Notes: generated by a model not told the origin, from the letters alone. Counted from the stretch's first letter, positions 51,553 through 60,422 are shown. The stretch is 64,000 nucleotides of DNA from JACVRW01 sp963734025 (GCA_963734025.1 CAVTFR010000017.1:310001-374000), one strand, 5' to 3'. Made by a program: numbers and translations.

Positions 51553-53164
51553 CTCACTACGATCCGACCCGCCCGTGGCTAGCGTCGCCTCCCCACGCAC
51601 TCGAGCACTGCCCAAGCTCGATTCGCTGCCCGGCAGCTTCGTGCTGCCGGGGCTCGTGCTGCTCGGCCTCTTCGCCGTGTCGCTGTACCTGCGCACCAAC
51701 TCGCTCGGCGAGTCGCTCTGGATGGACGAGGGCCTCTCGATCGGGATCGCCTCGCAGCCCTTGTTCGACATCCCGAGCGTCCTGCGCGTGGACGGCTCGC
51801 CGCCGCTCTACTACATGCTGCTGTCTGCCTGGATGGGCGTCTTCGGTGACGGCCCGGCCGATACCCAGGGCCTGTCGGTGGCGATCTCGCTGCTGTCGAT
51901 CCCGGGCGGGATGTGGGCGGGCTGGAGCCTGTTCGGCCGCCGCGCCGGCCTGATCTGCGCCGCCCTCTGCGCCGTCAACCCGTTCCTCACCGCGTACGCG
52001 CAGGAGACCCGCATGTACGCGCTGATGCTGGTCCTGTCGCTGCTCGCGACGGCCGCCTTCCTGCACGTGTTCGCGTTCGGGCGGCGTCAGTACCTCCCCG
52101 TCTTCGCCGTGCTGCTCGCGGCGATGCTGTACACGCACAACTGGGGGCTCTTCCTGGCGGTCGGGCTCGTCTGCGCGCTCGTTCCGTGCTGGTACGTGTC
52201 CGAGGTCCGCTCGAGCTTCTGGAAGGACGCCCTGATCGGTTTCGGCGGCGCCGGGCTCCTCTACCTCCCGTGGGTACCGACGCTGCTGCACCAGATCCAG
52301 CACACCGGCGCGCCCTGGCTCAACCCGCCGAACTTCGGCGCACCCGTGCAGATCTCGAAGTCGCTGCTGGGAGGCGGCACCCCGACGGTGGCGCTCGTCC
52401 TCGCCGGTGGCTCGGGGATCGCGGCGATCCTGCAGCGGCGCGTCGAGGACAAGGAGCGCACGGCCCTGATCGCCGGCGCGGTCATCGTCCTCGGCACGCT
52501 CGCGATCGCCTGGCTCGTGTCGCAGGTGTCGCCCGCCTGGACCACCCGCTACCTCGGCGTGCTGCTCGGGCCGATGCTGCTGCTCGCAGCCCTCGGCCTC
52601 TCGCGGGCGGGTGTGCTGGGGCTCGCGGCGCTCGCGATCATCCTCACGATCTGGGCGATCCCGCGCTCATACGGCCTCGAGAACAAGTCGAACGCGGCCG
52701 ACCTCCGCAAGGCCGTGGTGAGCGAGAACCTCCTGCGCGAGGACGACCTCGTGATCTCGATGCAACCCGAGCAGGGACCGCTGCTCGCCTATCACCTGGA
52801 GACGCTCGGGGACTCTCCCGAGCTCCGCTTCGCGAGCCCGCTCGGGCTCGTCGAGAACGATCGCGTGATGGACTGGACCGACGGCGGCGAGCGCATGGAG
52901 GACTCCACCGTCCAGAAGAACCTGGAGCCCCTCGTTGATACCCTGCCCGTCGGCGGAAGGGTCCTCATCGTGCACCCGGTGACGCAGCGCGCGGACGACT
53001 GGGATGCCCCTTGGACCGAGCTGGTGCGACGTCGCTCCGCCCAGTGGGGCGCGGCGCTCGCGCAGGATCCGCGCCTCGAGCGAGTAGCAGTCGTGCCCCC
53101 CAACTACCGCCGCGCCACACGTATCGGAGTGCGCGGCGTCGTCTACGAGAAGACCGATGAGTGA
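51539..53164 (+). CDS. GT-C-fold glycosyltransferase (ArnT/PMT-like, family 39 type)
   Basis: 541 residues, about eleven membrane spans followed by a soluble C-terminal domain from ~400. After the first span comes SLGESLWMDEGLSIGIAS, the Asp-Glu pair typical of GT-C enzymes, then LRVDGSPPLYYMLLSAWM and AQETRMYALMLVLSLLA. Such enzymes move sugars from polyprenyl phosphate to acceptors outside the membrane. The start at 51539 overlaps the previous gene by 14 nt; a GTG about 36 nt later is possible. Overlaps the next gene by 8 nt, so the four genes 48857-54692 form one operon. Confidence 0.82.
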   Translation: MARTDSLRSDPPVASVASPRTRALPKLDSLPGSFVLPGLVLLGLFAVSLYLRTNSLGESLWMDEGLSIGIASQPLFDIPSVLRVDGSPPLYYMLLSAWMGVFGDGPADTQGLSVAISLLSIPGGMWAGWSLFGRRAGLICAALCAVNPFLTAYAQETRMYALMLVLSLLATAAFLHVFAFGRRQYLPVFAVLLAAMLYTHNWGLFLAVGLVCALVPCWYVSEVRSSFWKDALIGFGGAGLLYLPWVPTLLHQIQHTGAPWLNPPNFGAPVQISKSLLGGGTPTVALVLAGGSGIAAILQRRVEDKERTALIAGAVIVLGTLAIAWLVSQVSPAWTTRYLGVLLGPMLLLAALGLSRAGVLGLAALAIILTIWAIPRSYGLENKSNAADLRKAVVSENLLREDDLVISMQPEQGPLLAYHLETLGDSPELRFASPLGLVENDRVMDWTDGGERMEDSTVQKNLEPLVDTLPVGGRVLIVHPVTQRADDWDAPWTELVRRRSAQWGAALAQDPRLERVAVVPPNYRRATRIGVRGVVYEKTDE

Positions 53165-54692
53165 GAACAACGACCTGAAGCCGCAGCCGCCCGCCGACCT
53201 CGCGCGCCCCGAGATGCGCGACAAGCCGACGGTGATCCTGGGAGGCGGTCCGGCGGGGCTCACCGCGGGCTACGTCCTCGCGAAGCAGGGGCTTCCCGTG
53301 ATCGTGCTCGAGGCCGAGAACCAGGTCGGCGGCATCGCCAAGACCGCGGTCCGCGACGGCTACCGCTTCGACCTCGGCGGCCATCGCTTCTTCACGAAGG
53401 TCAAGGAGGTCGACGACCTCTGGCACGAGATCATGAAGGAGGAGTTCCTCGAGCGTCCGCGCATGTCGCGCATCTACTGGCGCGCGCCTAGCGGCGAGGG
53501 GAAGTTCCTGGACTACCCGCTGCGCGGGCCGGACGTGATGAAGAAGCTCGGGCCGGTCGATCTCACGAAGGCGCTCTTCTCCTACCTGTGGGCGGCGATA
53601 AAGCCGAAGGGCAAGGAGGACAACTTCGAGCAATGGGTCTCGAACCGCTTCGGCAGGTGGCTCTTCAACCAGTTCTTCAAGTCCTACACCGAGAAGGTGT
53701 GGGGCGTGCCGACGTCGGAGATCCGCGCCGACTGGGCCGCGCAGCGGATCAAGAACCTGTCCTTCTTCCGCGCCGCCTGGTCCGCCTTCTTCGGTAACAA
53801 GGACAACAAGGTCACGAGCCTGATCTCGAAGTTCAACTACCCGCGCTTCGGCCCCGGTCAGATGTGGGAGCAGATGACCGAGGACATCCGCGCGCTGGGC
53901 GGCGAAGTGCTGCTCGAGCACAAGGTCACGAAGCTCGAGTTCGACGGCGACCGCTGCGTGCGCGTGCACGCCGGCGACAAGGTCCTCGAGCCCTCGGCGG
54001 TGATCTCGTCGCTGCCGCTGCGCAACACGGTCGGCATGGCGGAGCCGCACCCGCGCCCCGAGGTCATCGCGGCGGCGAAGGGCCTGCGCTACCGCGACTT
54101 CCTCACCGTCGCCGTGGTGCTGGACGGCGACGACCTCTTCCCGGACAACTGGATCTACATCCACGACCCGAATGTGAATGTCGGCCGCATCCAGAACTTC
54201 CGCTCGTGGAGCCCGTGGATGGTGCCGGATCCCTCGAAGGCCTGTGTCGGCCTCGAGTTCTTCTGCTTCGCGGGCGACGAGCTATGGGAGACCGACGACC
54301 AGGAGCTCGTCAAGCTCGGCATGCGCGAGCTCGAGCAGCTCGGGCTCGCCAGTGCGGATCGGCTCGAGTTCGGGTTCGTCGAGCGCGTGCCGAAGGCGTA
54401 CCCGATGTACGACCCCGACTACTCGGAGCGCGTCCACACGATCCGCTCCTGGCTCGACGGGCTCGACAACTTCATCCAGGTCGGCCGCAACGGCCTGCAC
54501 CGCTACAACAACTCGGACCACTCCTCGCTGACCGCGATGCGCGCGGTCGACAACCTCGTCAAGGGGACCGACCACGACATCTGGGATGTCAACGCCGAGT
54601 CGGCCTACCACGAGGAGGCGACGCAGGACGATCAGCAGCCCTACATCGAGGCTCCGGAAACGGAATCGATGAAGGAGCCGCTGCACTCTTAG
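53157..54692 (+). CDS. FAD-dependent oxidoreductase of the UDP-galactopyranose-mutase-like group
   Basis: 511 residues. The N-terminal dinucleotide fold is VILGGGPAGLTAGYVLAKQG (residues 24-43), followed by GGIAKTAVRDGYRFDLGGH, where UGM-like proteins bind FAD, and SYTEKVWGVPTSEIRADWA. It ends with VGRNGLHRYNNSDHSSLTA, a recurrent motif of this group. Exact reaction unknown: the relatives isomerise or reduce sugars or polyprenyl groups. In an operon with GT-C enzymes and a UPF0104 protein, a part in furanose or lipid-sugar metabolism is a reasonable guess. Confidence 0.85.
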   Translation: MSENNDLKPQPPADLARPEMRDKPTVILGGGPAGLTAGYVLAKQGLPVIVLEAENQVGGIAKTAVRDGYRFDLGGHRFFTKVKEVDDLWHEIMKEEFLERPRMSRIYWRAPSGEGKFLDYPLRGPDVMKKLGPVDLTKALFSYLWAAIKPKGKEDNFEQWVSNRFGRWLFNQFFKSYTEKVWGVPTSEIRADWAAQRIKNLSFFRAAWSAFFGNKDNKVTSLISKFNYPRFGPGQMWEQMTEDIRALGGEVLLEHKVTKLEFDGDRCVRVHAGDKVLEPSAVISSLPLRNTVGMAEPHPRPEVIAAAKGLRYRDFLTVAVVLDGDDLFPDNWIYIHDPNVNVGRIQNFRSWSPWMVPDPSKACVGLEFFCFAGDELWETDDQELVKLGMRELEQLGLASADRLEFGFVERVPKAYPMYDPDYSERVHTIRSWLDGLDNFIQVGRNGLHRYNNSDHSSLTAMRAVDNLVKGTDHDIWDVNAESAYHEEATQDDQQPYIEAPETESMKEPLHS

Positions 54693-54699
54693 GCCGTTC

Positions 54700-55527
54700 G
54701 TGAGTGGCGGCGCGCTTGCCCTCGCGCTGGGCGCGGCGTTCCTGCACGCCGGCTGGAACGTCCTGCTCGCCGGCTCGCGCGATACCGCCGCGGGGACGGG
54801 CGGCCTGCTCGTCTGGGGAGTGGTGCTGCTCGCGCCGTTCGCGCTCGTCTTCGGTGACCTGTCGGCGGACGCCGCGCCGTACATCGCGGCGTCGGCGGCT
54901 TTGGAGCTGGGCTACTTCTGGCTGCTCGCCCGGGCCTACCGCGGGGGGGCGCTGTCGGTCGTGTATCCGGTCGCGCGCGGGGTGGCTCCGGTGTTGGTGC
55001 TCGTCGTGGGCGCGCTTGGGCTGGGGAAGGGGGTGGGGTGGCTTGCCGGCGTGGGTGTGCTCGCCGTCGGCGCCGGGGTGCTTCTCCTCTACCGGCCCGA
55101 CTTGATGTCGCTGGACGACCACAAGTCGGGTTTGTTGCGACGAGACGTCCTGTTCGGCCTCGCGATCGCGGCGCTCATCGCGGCCTACACGCTCGTCGAC
55201 GCCGAGGGCGTCGAGCACGCCGATCCGCTCGCCTACCTGGCGCTCGTCATCGCCCCCTGTGCACTCCTCTTTCCAGCTGTCGTTGGGCAGAGGCCGGACC
55301 TAGGTGCACGCAGCGCACTGACCGCCGCCGCGACACTCGGCGCCTACCTGATGGTGCTCGCCGCCCTGCAACTCGCACCACCCGCCGCGGTTGCCGCTGT
55401 AAGGGAGACCAGCATCGTGATCGCCACCCTCTTGGCCGCTGTCTTTCTCCACGAGAAGCTGACGCCGCCGAAGCTCGCCGGCGCCGTCATCGTGGCCGCC
55501 GGCGTCGCCGCGATCGCCTACTCGTAG
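54700..55527 (+). CDS. EamA/DMT-family transporter carrying an in-frame palindrome
   Basis: 275 residues, ten membrane spans in two EamA repeats (LALALGAAFLHAGWNVLLAG, then the second from DVLFGLAIAALIAAYTLVDA). The loop between them, PDLMSLDDHKSG, is encoded exactly by the dispersed palindrome at 55096-55130. This loop is cytosolic in the family and normally short and variable, so the insertion need not harm the protein. GTG 54700 lies 8 nt after the previous stop. DMT members export metabolites or sugars. The end overlaps the convergent sulfatase-fold gene by 10 nt. Confidence 0.85.
   Translation: MSGGALALALGAAFLHAGWNVLLAGSRDTAAGTGGLLVWGVVLLAPFALVFGDLSADAAPYIAASAALELGYFWLLARAYRGGALSVVYPVARGVAPVLVLVVGALGLGKGVGWLAGVGVLAVGAGVLLLYRPDLMSLDDHKSGLLRRDVLFGLAIAALIAAYTLVDAEGVEHADPLAYLALVIAPCALLFPAVVGQRPDLGARSALTAAATLGAYLMVLAALQLAPPAAVAAVRETSIVIATLLAAVFLHEKLTPPKLAGAVIVAAGVAAIAYS
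55096..55130. repeat. dispersed 35-bp imperfect palindrome, copy 5 (inside EamA gene)
   Basis: Exact outer arms CCCGACTT / AAGTCGGG. The copy starts on a codon boundary and encodes PDLMSLDDHKSG in the linker between the two halves of the transporter. The only intragenic copy. Confidence 0.85.
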
Positions 55528-56981
55528 TACGGCAGCGGCCCGCCGGCGAGCTCGAGCACGTGCTGGTAGAGCTCCTCGGAGAGCTTCTTGTTCTTCTTCT
55601 CGATGTCGAAGAACTCGTGCGGGTCCTGGCGCAGGTCGTACATGGTCCGCTCGTTGCCCTGGTTGTCGCCGATCAGGACGAAGTCGTCCGTGCGGATGAA
55701 GAAGCGGTTGTACATGCCGCCGTAGTGGACCTCGCGCTTCTCGGGCGGGTCGTCGCCCTCCATGAGCGCCGCCAGGTTCGTGCCCTCCATCCAGCCCGGC
55801 GGGTCGATCCCGAGCATCGACAGGACGGTCGGCCCGACGTCGTGGGTCGAGGCGAAGAACTGCGTGACCTCGCCCGCGGCCTTGTCGTCGGGGGTCACGA
55901 GGATCATCGGGACCTGCGCCAGCTCGGGGTGGAGCTGCGAGGGGACCTTGCCGGTGTAGCCGCGCTCGCCGAGCAGGTAGCCGTGGTCCGACAGCAGCAC
56001 CACAACGGTGTTCTCGTCCAGGTCGAGGTCGTAGAAGCGGTCCATGAAGTGCCCGAGCCAGCGGTCGGTCATCGTGACCTCGCCGGCGTAGATCGCGTGC
56101 AGCCGCCGGAACAGCTCGGGGGTGAAGTTCGACGCGAAGCCGTAGTTCGTGACCCCGATCTCCTGGCCTTCGTAGCTCGGATCCGAGTACAGGTCGATGT
56201 ACTCGCGCGGCGGGCTCCAGGGCTCGTGCGGGTCGAAGCAGTCGACGACCATCGCGAACGGCTGGCGCCGCTGGGCCTTCTCGAGCACGCCGGCGGCGTC
56301 CTTGTAGACGCGCGCCGCGCAGGTCTCCTCCTCGTCCTCGCCGCGGCCGGTGTTGGCGAGGTACTTGCGCATGCCCGGCATGTAACGGTCGTCGCGCATG
56401 AACGGCGGCACCCACTTCTCGACGAGCTCGATCGGGACCGTCTCGGGGTCGCGGTAGTAGCCCGACTGGCCCACGATCGTGCGCCAGTGGTCCCAGGTCT
56501 CGCGGAACGGCTCGTAGGCCTTCGTGAAGGCGAGGTGCGGGTTGTCCGACACCTGGACAGTCCAGTAGCCCTCGTCCTTCAGGACCTTGTTCCAGGTGTT
56601 CTCGTCGCCCTCGATGGGGAGCCAGCCGGGGCTCGGGCCGAGCTCCGGGTTGGGGACGAAGTTCCGGTAGGGGAAGATCCGGCGGCTCGTGAAGATCGAG
56701 CGCCGGGCGGGGATCGTGACCATCGCCTCGGGGAAGGCGCGGTTGAAGCGCAGCCCGCGAGCCGCGAGGGCGTCGACGTTGGGCGTCTGTATCTGCGGCG
56801 AGCCGTAGGCGCCGACGTGGTCGGGCCGCAGGCTGTCGACTATCAGCACGATGACGTTCGGCCTTCCGTCGCCGCGCCCGGCGGCGTTCGTGCTGCATCC
56901 GGCGGCGGGCAGCATTGCGGCGCCGGCAGCCCCCGCGGCGCCGGCCTGCAACAGCCGCCGGCGGCTCAGGCGCGTCTCCAT
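55518..56981 (-). CDS. sulfatase-fold lipoprotein with Thr in place of the formylglycine Cys/Ser
   Basis: 487 residues. Twin-arginine signal (RLSRRRLLQAGAAG) and a lipobox at AAGC (C29), so exported and probably lipid-anchored. The sulfatase fold is clear: PNVIVLIVDSLRPDHVGAYG, TPNVDALAARGLRFNRAF, DPHEPWSPP and VLLSDHGYLLGERG. At the catalytic C/S-x-P-x-R site it reads T89-I-P-A-R93. Thr cannot become formylglycine, so it is more likely a phosphotransferase or phosphodiesterase using Thr directly. Leaderless -10 (TACCCT) lies 9 nt before the ATG. A substrate in the local surface glycan or lipid is inferred. Confidence 0.85.
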   Translation of the reverse strand: METRLSRRRLLQAGAAGAAGAAMLPAAGCSTNAAGRGDGRPNVIVLIVDSLRPDHVGAYGSPQIQTPNVDALAARGLRFNRAFPEAMVTIPARRSIFTSRRIFPYRNFVPNPELGPSPGWLPIEGDENTWNKVLKDEGYWTVQVSDNPHLAFTKAYEPFRETWDHWRTIVGQSGYYRDPETVPIELVEKWVPPFMRDDRYMPGMRKYLANTGRGEDEEETCAARVYKDAAGVLEKAQRRQPFAMVVDCFDPHEPWSPPREYIDLYSDPSYEGQEIGVTNYGFASNFTPELFRRLHAIYAGEVTMTDRWLGHFMDRFYDLDLDENTVVVLLSDHGYLLGERGYTGKVPSQLHPELAQVPMILVTPDDKAAGEVTQFFASTHDVGPTVLSMLGIDPPGWMEGTNLAALMEGDDPPEKREVHYGGMYNRFFIRTDDFVLIGDNQGNERTMYDLRQDPHEFFDIEKKNKKLSEELYQHVLELAGGPLPYYE

Positions 56982-56990
56982 CGCCGCCCC

Positions 56991-56996
56991 AGGGTA
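56991..56996 (-). promoter_or_regulatory. -10 hexamer TACCCT for the sulfatase-fold gene
   Basis: Minus-strand TACCCT ends 9 nt before ATG 56981; leaderless type. Confidence 0.5.
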
Positions 56997-56997
56997 G

Positions 56998-57369
56998 CTA
57001 GCCCATCCCCTTGGAAAGCCCGACGACGTGGCCCTCCGGGTCCCGGAAGAGCCCTATCTCGACGCCCTCCATAGGCTTGTCCGGGCCCATCATGCGCGTG
57101 CCGCCGAGGCTCTCGGCCTTGGCGAGCGCCTCCTCGACGTCGGGAACCTCCACGTAGAAGGTCACGTGTCCGGAGTAGCCCTCCGGGCCGGCGCCGATGC
57201 CGCCGCCGATTCCGATCCCGTCCGGGTTCGTGTTGCCCTCACGCGGGACGATCCCGTAGCCGACCGGATTGTTCGCATCGATCTCCCAGCCGAACAGCTC
57301 CGCGTAGTAGCTCCTCGCTCGCTCGGCGTCCTTGGCGATCACCTCGAAGTGCACGACCGGTGCGCCCAT
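56998..57369 (-). CDS. VOC-family (glyoxalase-like) protein
   Basis: 123 residues. The fold's beta-alpha-beta-beta-beta repeats are seen in VVHFEVIAKDAERARSYYAE, LFGWEIDANNPVGYGIV, then GHVTFYVEVPDVEEALAKAE and VEIGLFRDPEGHVVGLSK. His and Glu residues at the usual metal positions are present (H8-like and E near the end). These small proteins cover metal-dependent dioxygenases, isomerases and binding proteins; no specific role is visible. ATG 57369 has a GAGGAG site about 8 nt before it. Confidence 0.85.
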   Translation of the reverse strand: MGAPVVHFEVIAKDAERARSYYAELFGWEIDANNPVGYGIVPREGNTNPDGIGIGGGIGAGPEGYSGHVTFYVEVPDVEEALAKAESLGGTRMMGPDKPMEGVEIGLFRDPEGHVVGLSKGMG

Positions 57370-57397
57370 GGCGGCTCCTCTCGTCGGGGTCACCGAC

Positions 57398-57403
57398 ACG
57401 CTA
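57398..57403 (-). promoter_or_regulatory. -10 hexamer TAGCGT for the VOC gene
   Basis: Minus-strand TAGCGT with a leader of about 25 nt carrying a GAGGAG ribosome site before ATG 57369; it lies over the 3' end of the next gene. Confidence 0.35.
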
Positions 57404-59206
57404 CGAGAACGGAGGAGGCTCCGTCGCCTTCGGGATCCGGATCACGGGCGGCCCGTAGGCCTGCCTGCAGCGGTCGATGCGGTGGATGCGCACGGTCGGC
57501 CCCGGGCGCTCGTACTCGGGCGGGTAGCTGTTGTAGGAGAGGTCGAAGCTGAACGGCACGGGATCGGCGCCCTCGTCGTAGGGGCTGAACTCGCGCACGA
57601 CACGCGATTCGCGGCCGAGCCGCTCGTAGTAGGCGCGCGCGTCGGGGTCGCCCGTCTCGAGCGCGCGCTCGCGGACCGTGTTGACGGTCATGACTAGGCA
57701 GTAGCCGTACAGCCGGTAGTCGTCGATCACCTCCGGCCCGAGCACCGAGTGGTAGGCGGAGGCGCGCACGCCGCCGTCGGGCCGCGCGAACAGGCCCGGC
57801 TTGTACTGCACGCAGACCCGCCGTCCGCCCTCGCCGGCGTAGGCCCAGCCGGGCTCCGTCCAGTCGTCCCGGCGCGGGCAGCGCGAGAGCCAGGGCGGGT
57901 TCGTGCCCTCGGGGGTCGAGCGGAACCAGCGGCCCGACACCGCCGGCTCGACGGCCACGCGCAGCTCGGGCGGGTAGCGCTCCTCGAGCCACGCGCGCGC
58001 CTGGCTCAGCGTGTCCTCGCGCCCCAGCACCTGCGCGCTGCGGACATCCGCCGCGAGCGGCTGGATGAGCACGAGCGCGGTGAGCACGGCGAGCACGGCA
58101 GCCGCGGCGGCCGGCCGTAGCGGCCGCCGCCGGCTGTCGGCGATGAGGCGAGTGAGCAGTGCGGCCGCCTGCGTGAGGCCGACGGCCCCCAGCAGGGCCA
58201 GCGCCGGGTAGGCGGGCAGCAGCCAGCGCCCGAAGTAGCGCGACTGCGTCGCCAGGTAGGCGAACAGGGCGAGCGGCAGCGCCAGCAGGATCAGCCCGCG
58301 CACGAGGTCGCGGCGCAGCTCGACCACGGCGCCCACGAGCGCCGCCGCGAGGGCGGCCCAGCCGAGGCCCCAGGTGAGGCTGTCGAGGTAGTAGCCGAAG
58401 CCGCCCGACTCCTGGCCCGCCTTGCGGTCGTTGGCAGCCACGTCGGCCTGGTCGCGCAGGTCGGTCCACCACTCGTCGAGCGAGCTGAAGAGGTACGGGT
58501 TCAGCAGCACGAAGACGAGTGCCGCCAGCGCTCCGCCGAGGGCGAGGCCGCCGACGGCGCGCAGCCGATCGGCTCGCAACCGCGCCAGCGCCGCAATCCC
58601 GAGCGGCAGCAGGACGAGGCCTGCCGTGTACTTGAACGAGATCGCGAGGCCGGCGGCGGCGCCGGCGAGCGCGTAGTCCCGGGTGCGGCCCTCCTCGCCG
58701 GCGCGCGCCGCCCACAGCAGTGCGAGCGCGACCCCGGCGAGCGCTCCCACGTCGGTCACGGCGACGCGCGAGTAGGCAACCGGCAGGAACGCGAACGAGA
58801 GCAGCGCCGCCGCCACGAGCCCCTCGCGCACCCCCCAGAGCCGGCGCGCGGCCCAGTAGGTCGCCACGACTCCGGCCATGCCGAGCACCACCGCCAGCGT
58901 GCGCGCGGCGATCCAGATCTCGGAGGGGTCCTTCGCGAACTGCTCGGTCACGTTCGCGAACGGCAGGTCGAAGAGGAAGCCGAGCGGCCCGTACATCACG
59001 CGCAGGAGCCCGTACACGAGGTACGTGTAGGCGGCGGGGTTCTGGTAGTAGCCGGGGTCGAAGTCCTGCCAGAACATCTCGACCGCGCGGCTCGCGAAGT
59101 GGGAGCCCTCGTCGACGGAGTAGACGAACGGCAGGCCGTAGTCGATGTTCCAGATCCGCAGGGCGAACCCGGCCACCAGGATCAGCGCCAGGATCAGGCG
59201 ATGCAC
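57401..59206 (-). CDS. GT-C-fold glycosyltransferase (ArnT/PMT-like)
   Basis: 601 residues, about ten to twelve membrane spans and a soluble tail from ~400. The Asp-Glu signature follows the first span in NIDYGLPFVYSVDEGSHFAS, and WQDFDPGYYQNPAAYTYLVY fits the large first extracytoplasmic loop. Family-39-type enzymes use polyprenyl-linked sugars. GTG 59206 is preceded at 8 nt by TAGCCT, a leaderless promoter. It is the last gene of the glycan region and is divergent from ribD. A second such enzyme lies at 51539. Confidence 0.85.
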   Translation of the reverse strand: MHRLILALILVAGFALRIWNIDYGLPFVYSVDEGSHFASRAVEMFWQDFDPGYYQNPAAYTYLVYGLLRVMYGPLGFLFDLPFANVTEQFAKDPSEIWIAARTLAVVLGMAGVVATYWAARRLWGVREGLVAAALLSFAFLPVAYSRVAVTDVGALAGVALALLWAARAGEEGRTRDYALAGAAAGLAISFKYTAGLVLLPLGIAALARLRADRLRAVGGLALGGALAALVFVLLNPYLFSSLDEWWTDLRDQADVAANDRKAGQESGGFGYYLDSLTWGLGWAALAAALVGAVVELRRDLVRGLILLALPLALFAYLATQSRYFGRWLLPAYPALALLGAVGLTQAAALLTRLIADSRRRPLRPAAAAAVLAVLTALVLIQPLAADVRSAQVLGREDTLSQARAWLEERYPPELRVAVEPAVSGRWFRSTPEGTNPPWLSRCPRRDDWTEPGWAYAGEGGRRVCVQYKPGLFARPDGGVRASAYHSVLGPEVIDDYRLYGYCLVMTVNTVRERALETGDPDARAYYERLGRESRVVREFSPYDEGADPVPFSFDLSYNSYPPEYERPGPTVRIHRIDRCRQAYGPPVIRIPKATEPPPFS

Positions 59207-59214
59207 GCGGCCGC

Positions 59215-59220
59215 AGGCTA
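59215..59220 (-). promoter_or_regulatory. -10 hexamer TAGCCT
   Basis: Minus-strand TAGCCT ends 8 nt before GTG 59206; leaderless type. Confidence 0.5.
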
Positions 59221-59252
59221 GTGGCCACGGCGGTCTGCCGAGAGGCCGCTGG

Positions 59253-59274
59253 TAATGTTGACTCGCCGGTCAAC
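59253..59274 (+). promoter_or_regulatory. possible rib promoter with overlapping inverted repeat
   Basis: A TAATGT hexamer (59253-59258) is overlapped by GTTGAC-N6-GTCAAC (59257-59274), a perfect 6-bp dyad that would cover the transcription start of ribD. A repressor site is plausible. No FMN riboswitch motif is visible in the 91 nt before ribD. Confidence 0.35.
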
Positions 59275-59297
59275 CAACGCTCGCAGAGGCGCTCACG

Positions 59298-60422
59298 ATG
59301 CCCGATACCACCGCCAAAGAGCGCGACTCACACCACCTTCTACGGGCCATCGAGCTGGCCGGCCGGGCGCGTGGGCAGACGAGCCCGAACCCGATCGTGG
59401 GTGCCGTGATCGTCAAGGCGGGCCGCGTGATAGGCGAGGGCATCACGCAGCCGCCCGGCGACGCGCACGCCGAACGCATGGCGATCGGCGACTGCGCCGA
59501 GGACCCGGCCGGGGCGACGATGTACGTGTCGCTCGAGCCCTGCTGCCACGAGGGCCGCACGCCGCCATGCACCGACGCCATCGTCGAGGCCGGCATAGCG
59601 CGGGTCGTGATCGCCTCCGACGACCCCACGCCGAAGGCCGCGGGCCGCGGGCCCGGCATCCTGCGCGACGAGGGGGTCGAGGTGAGCTTCGTCGACGGTG
59701 AGATCGGCGCGGCCGCCCGGCTTCTCAACCAGCCCTTCCGCAAGCACGCCCGCACCGGGCGCCCGCTCGTCGTCTTCAAGTCGGCCATGACGCTCGACGG
59801 CAAGGTCGCGAGCCGCACCGGGGACTCGCAGTGGATCTCGGGCGACGCCAGCCGGGCGCGCGCACACCGCTGGCGCGCCGAGTCGGACGCCGTGGCGGTC
59901 GGGATCGGCACGGCGCTCGTCGACGACCCGCGCCTCACGGCTCGCATCGAGGGCGTCGCGCGCCAGCCGCGCCGGGTGGTGTTCGACTCCGAAGCGCGCC
60001 TGCCGCTCCACTCACAGCTCGTCGAGGGCGCCGCGGACGTCCCGCTGACGGTCGTCTGCTCGCGCGCCGCCTCACGCACCTCGCTAGAGGCGCTCGAGCA
60101 CTCCGGCGTCGACGTGATCGTCGCGACCGGCGAGAACGAGGCCGCCCGTGTTGCGCACGCGCTCGACGAGCTCGGCCAGCGCGACGTCCAGTCGCTGCTG
60201 CTCGAGGGCGGCCCGCATCTCGCGGGCGCTTTTCTCGAGGCGGATGAGATCGACGAGGCGCGCATGTTCGTGGCGCCGCTCATGCTCGGCGGGATGAAGG
60301 CAAAAACGGCCGTCGAGGGGATCGGCATCGAGGAGATCGCGGCGGCGCGGCGGCCCGCCTGGATCGAGGCGGAGCGCATCGACGACGACGTTCTGATCAT
60401 CGCCCGCTTCCGGGAGTGGTGA
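59298..60422 (+). CDS. ribD: bifunctional riboflavin-specific deaminase/reductase
   Basis: 374 residues. N-terminal deaminase: TSPNPIVGAVIV, zinc ligands H57 with catalytic E59 (AHAE) and the PCCHEGRTPPC motif (C82/C83, C91). C-terminal reductase from about 150: KSAMTLDGKVASRTGDSQW, VGIGTALVDDPRLT, then LLLEGGPHLAGAFLEADEID. It deaminates and reduces the pyrimidine intermediate of riboflavin synthesis. First gene of the operon; ribE begins 1 nt after its stop. Confidence 0.95.
   Translation: MPDTTAKERDSHHLLRAIELAGRARGQTSPNPIVGAVIVKAGRVIGEGITQPPGDAHAERMAIGDCAEDPAGATMYVSLEPCCHEGRTPPCTDAIVEAGIARVVIASDDPTPKAAGRGPGILRDEGVEVSFVDGEIGAAARLLNQPFRKHARTGRPLVVFKSAMTLDGKVASRTGDSQWISGDASRARAHRWRAESDAVAVGIGTALVDDPRLTARIEGVARQPRRVVFDSEARLPLHSQLVEGAADVPLTVVCSRAASRTSLEALEHSGVDVIVATGENEAARVAHALDELGQRDVQSLLLEGGPHLAGAFLEADEIDEARMFVAPLMLGGMKAKTAVEGIGIEEIAAARRPAWIEAERIDDDVLIIARFREW

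Noticed and set aside
59207..59297. FMN riboswitch before ribD
   Set aside because: No conserved RFN element sequence and only 91 nt available.
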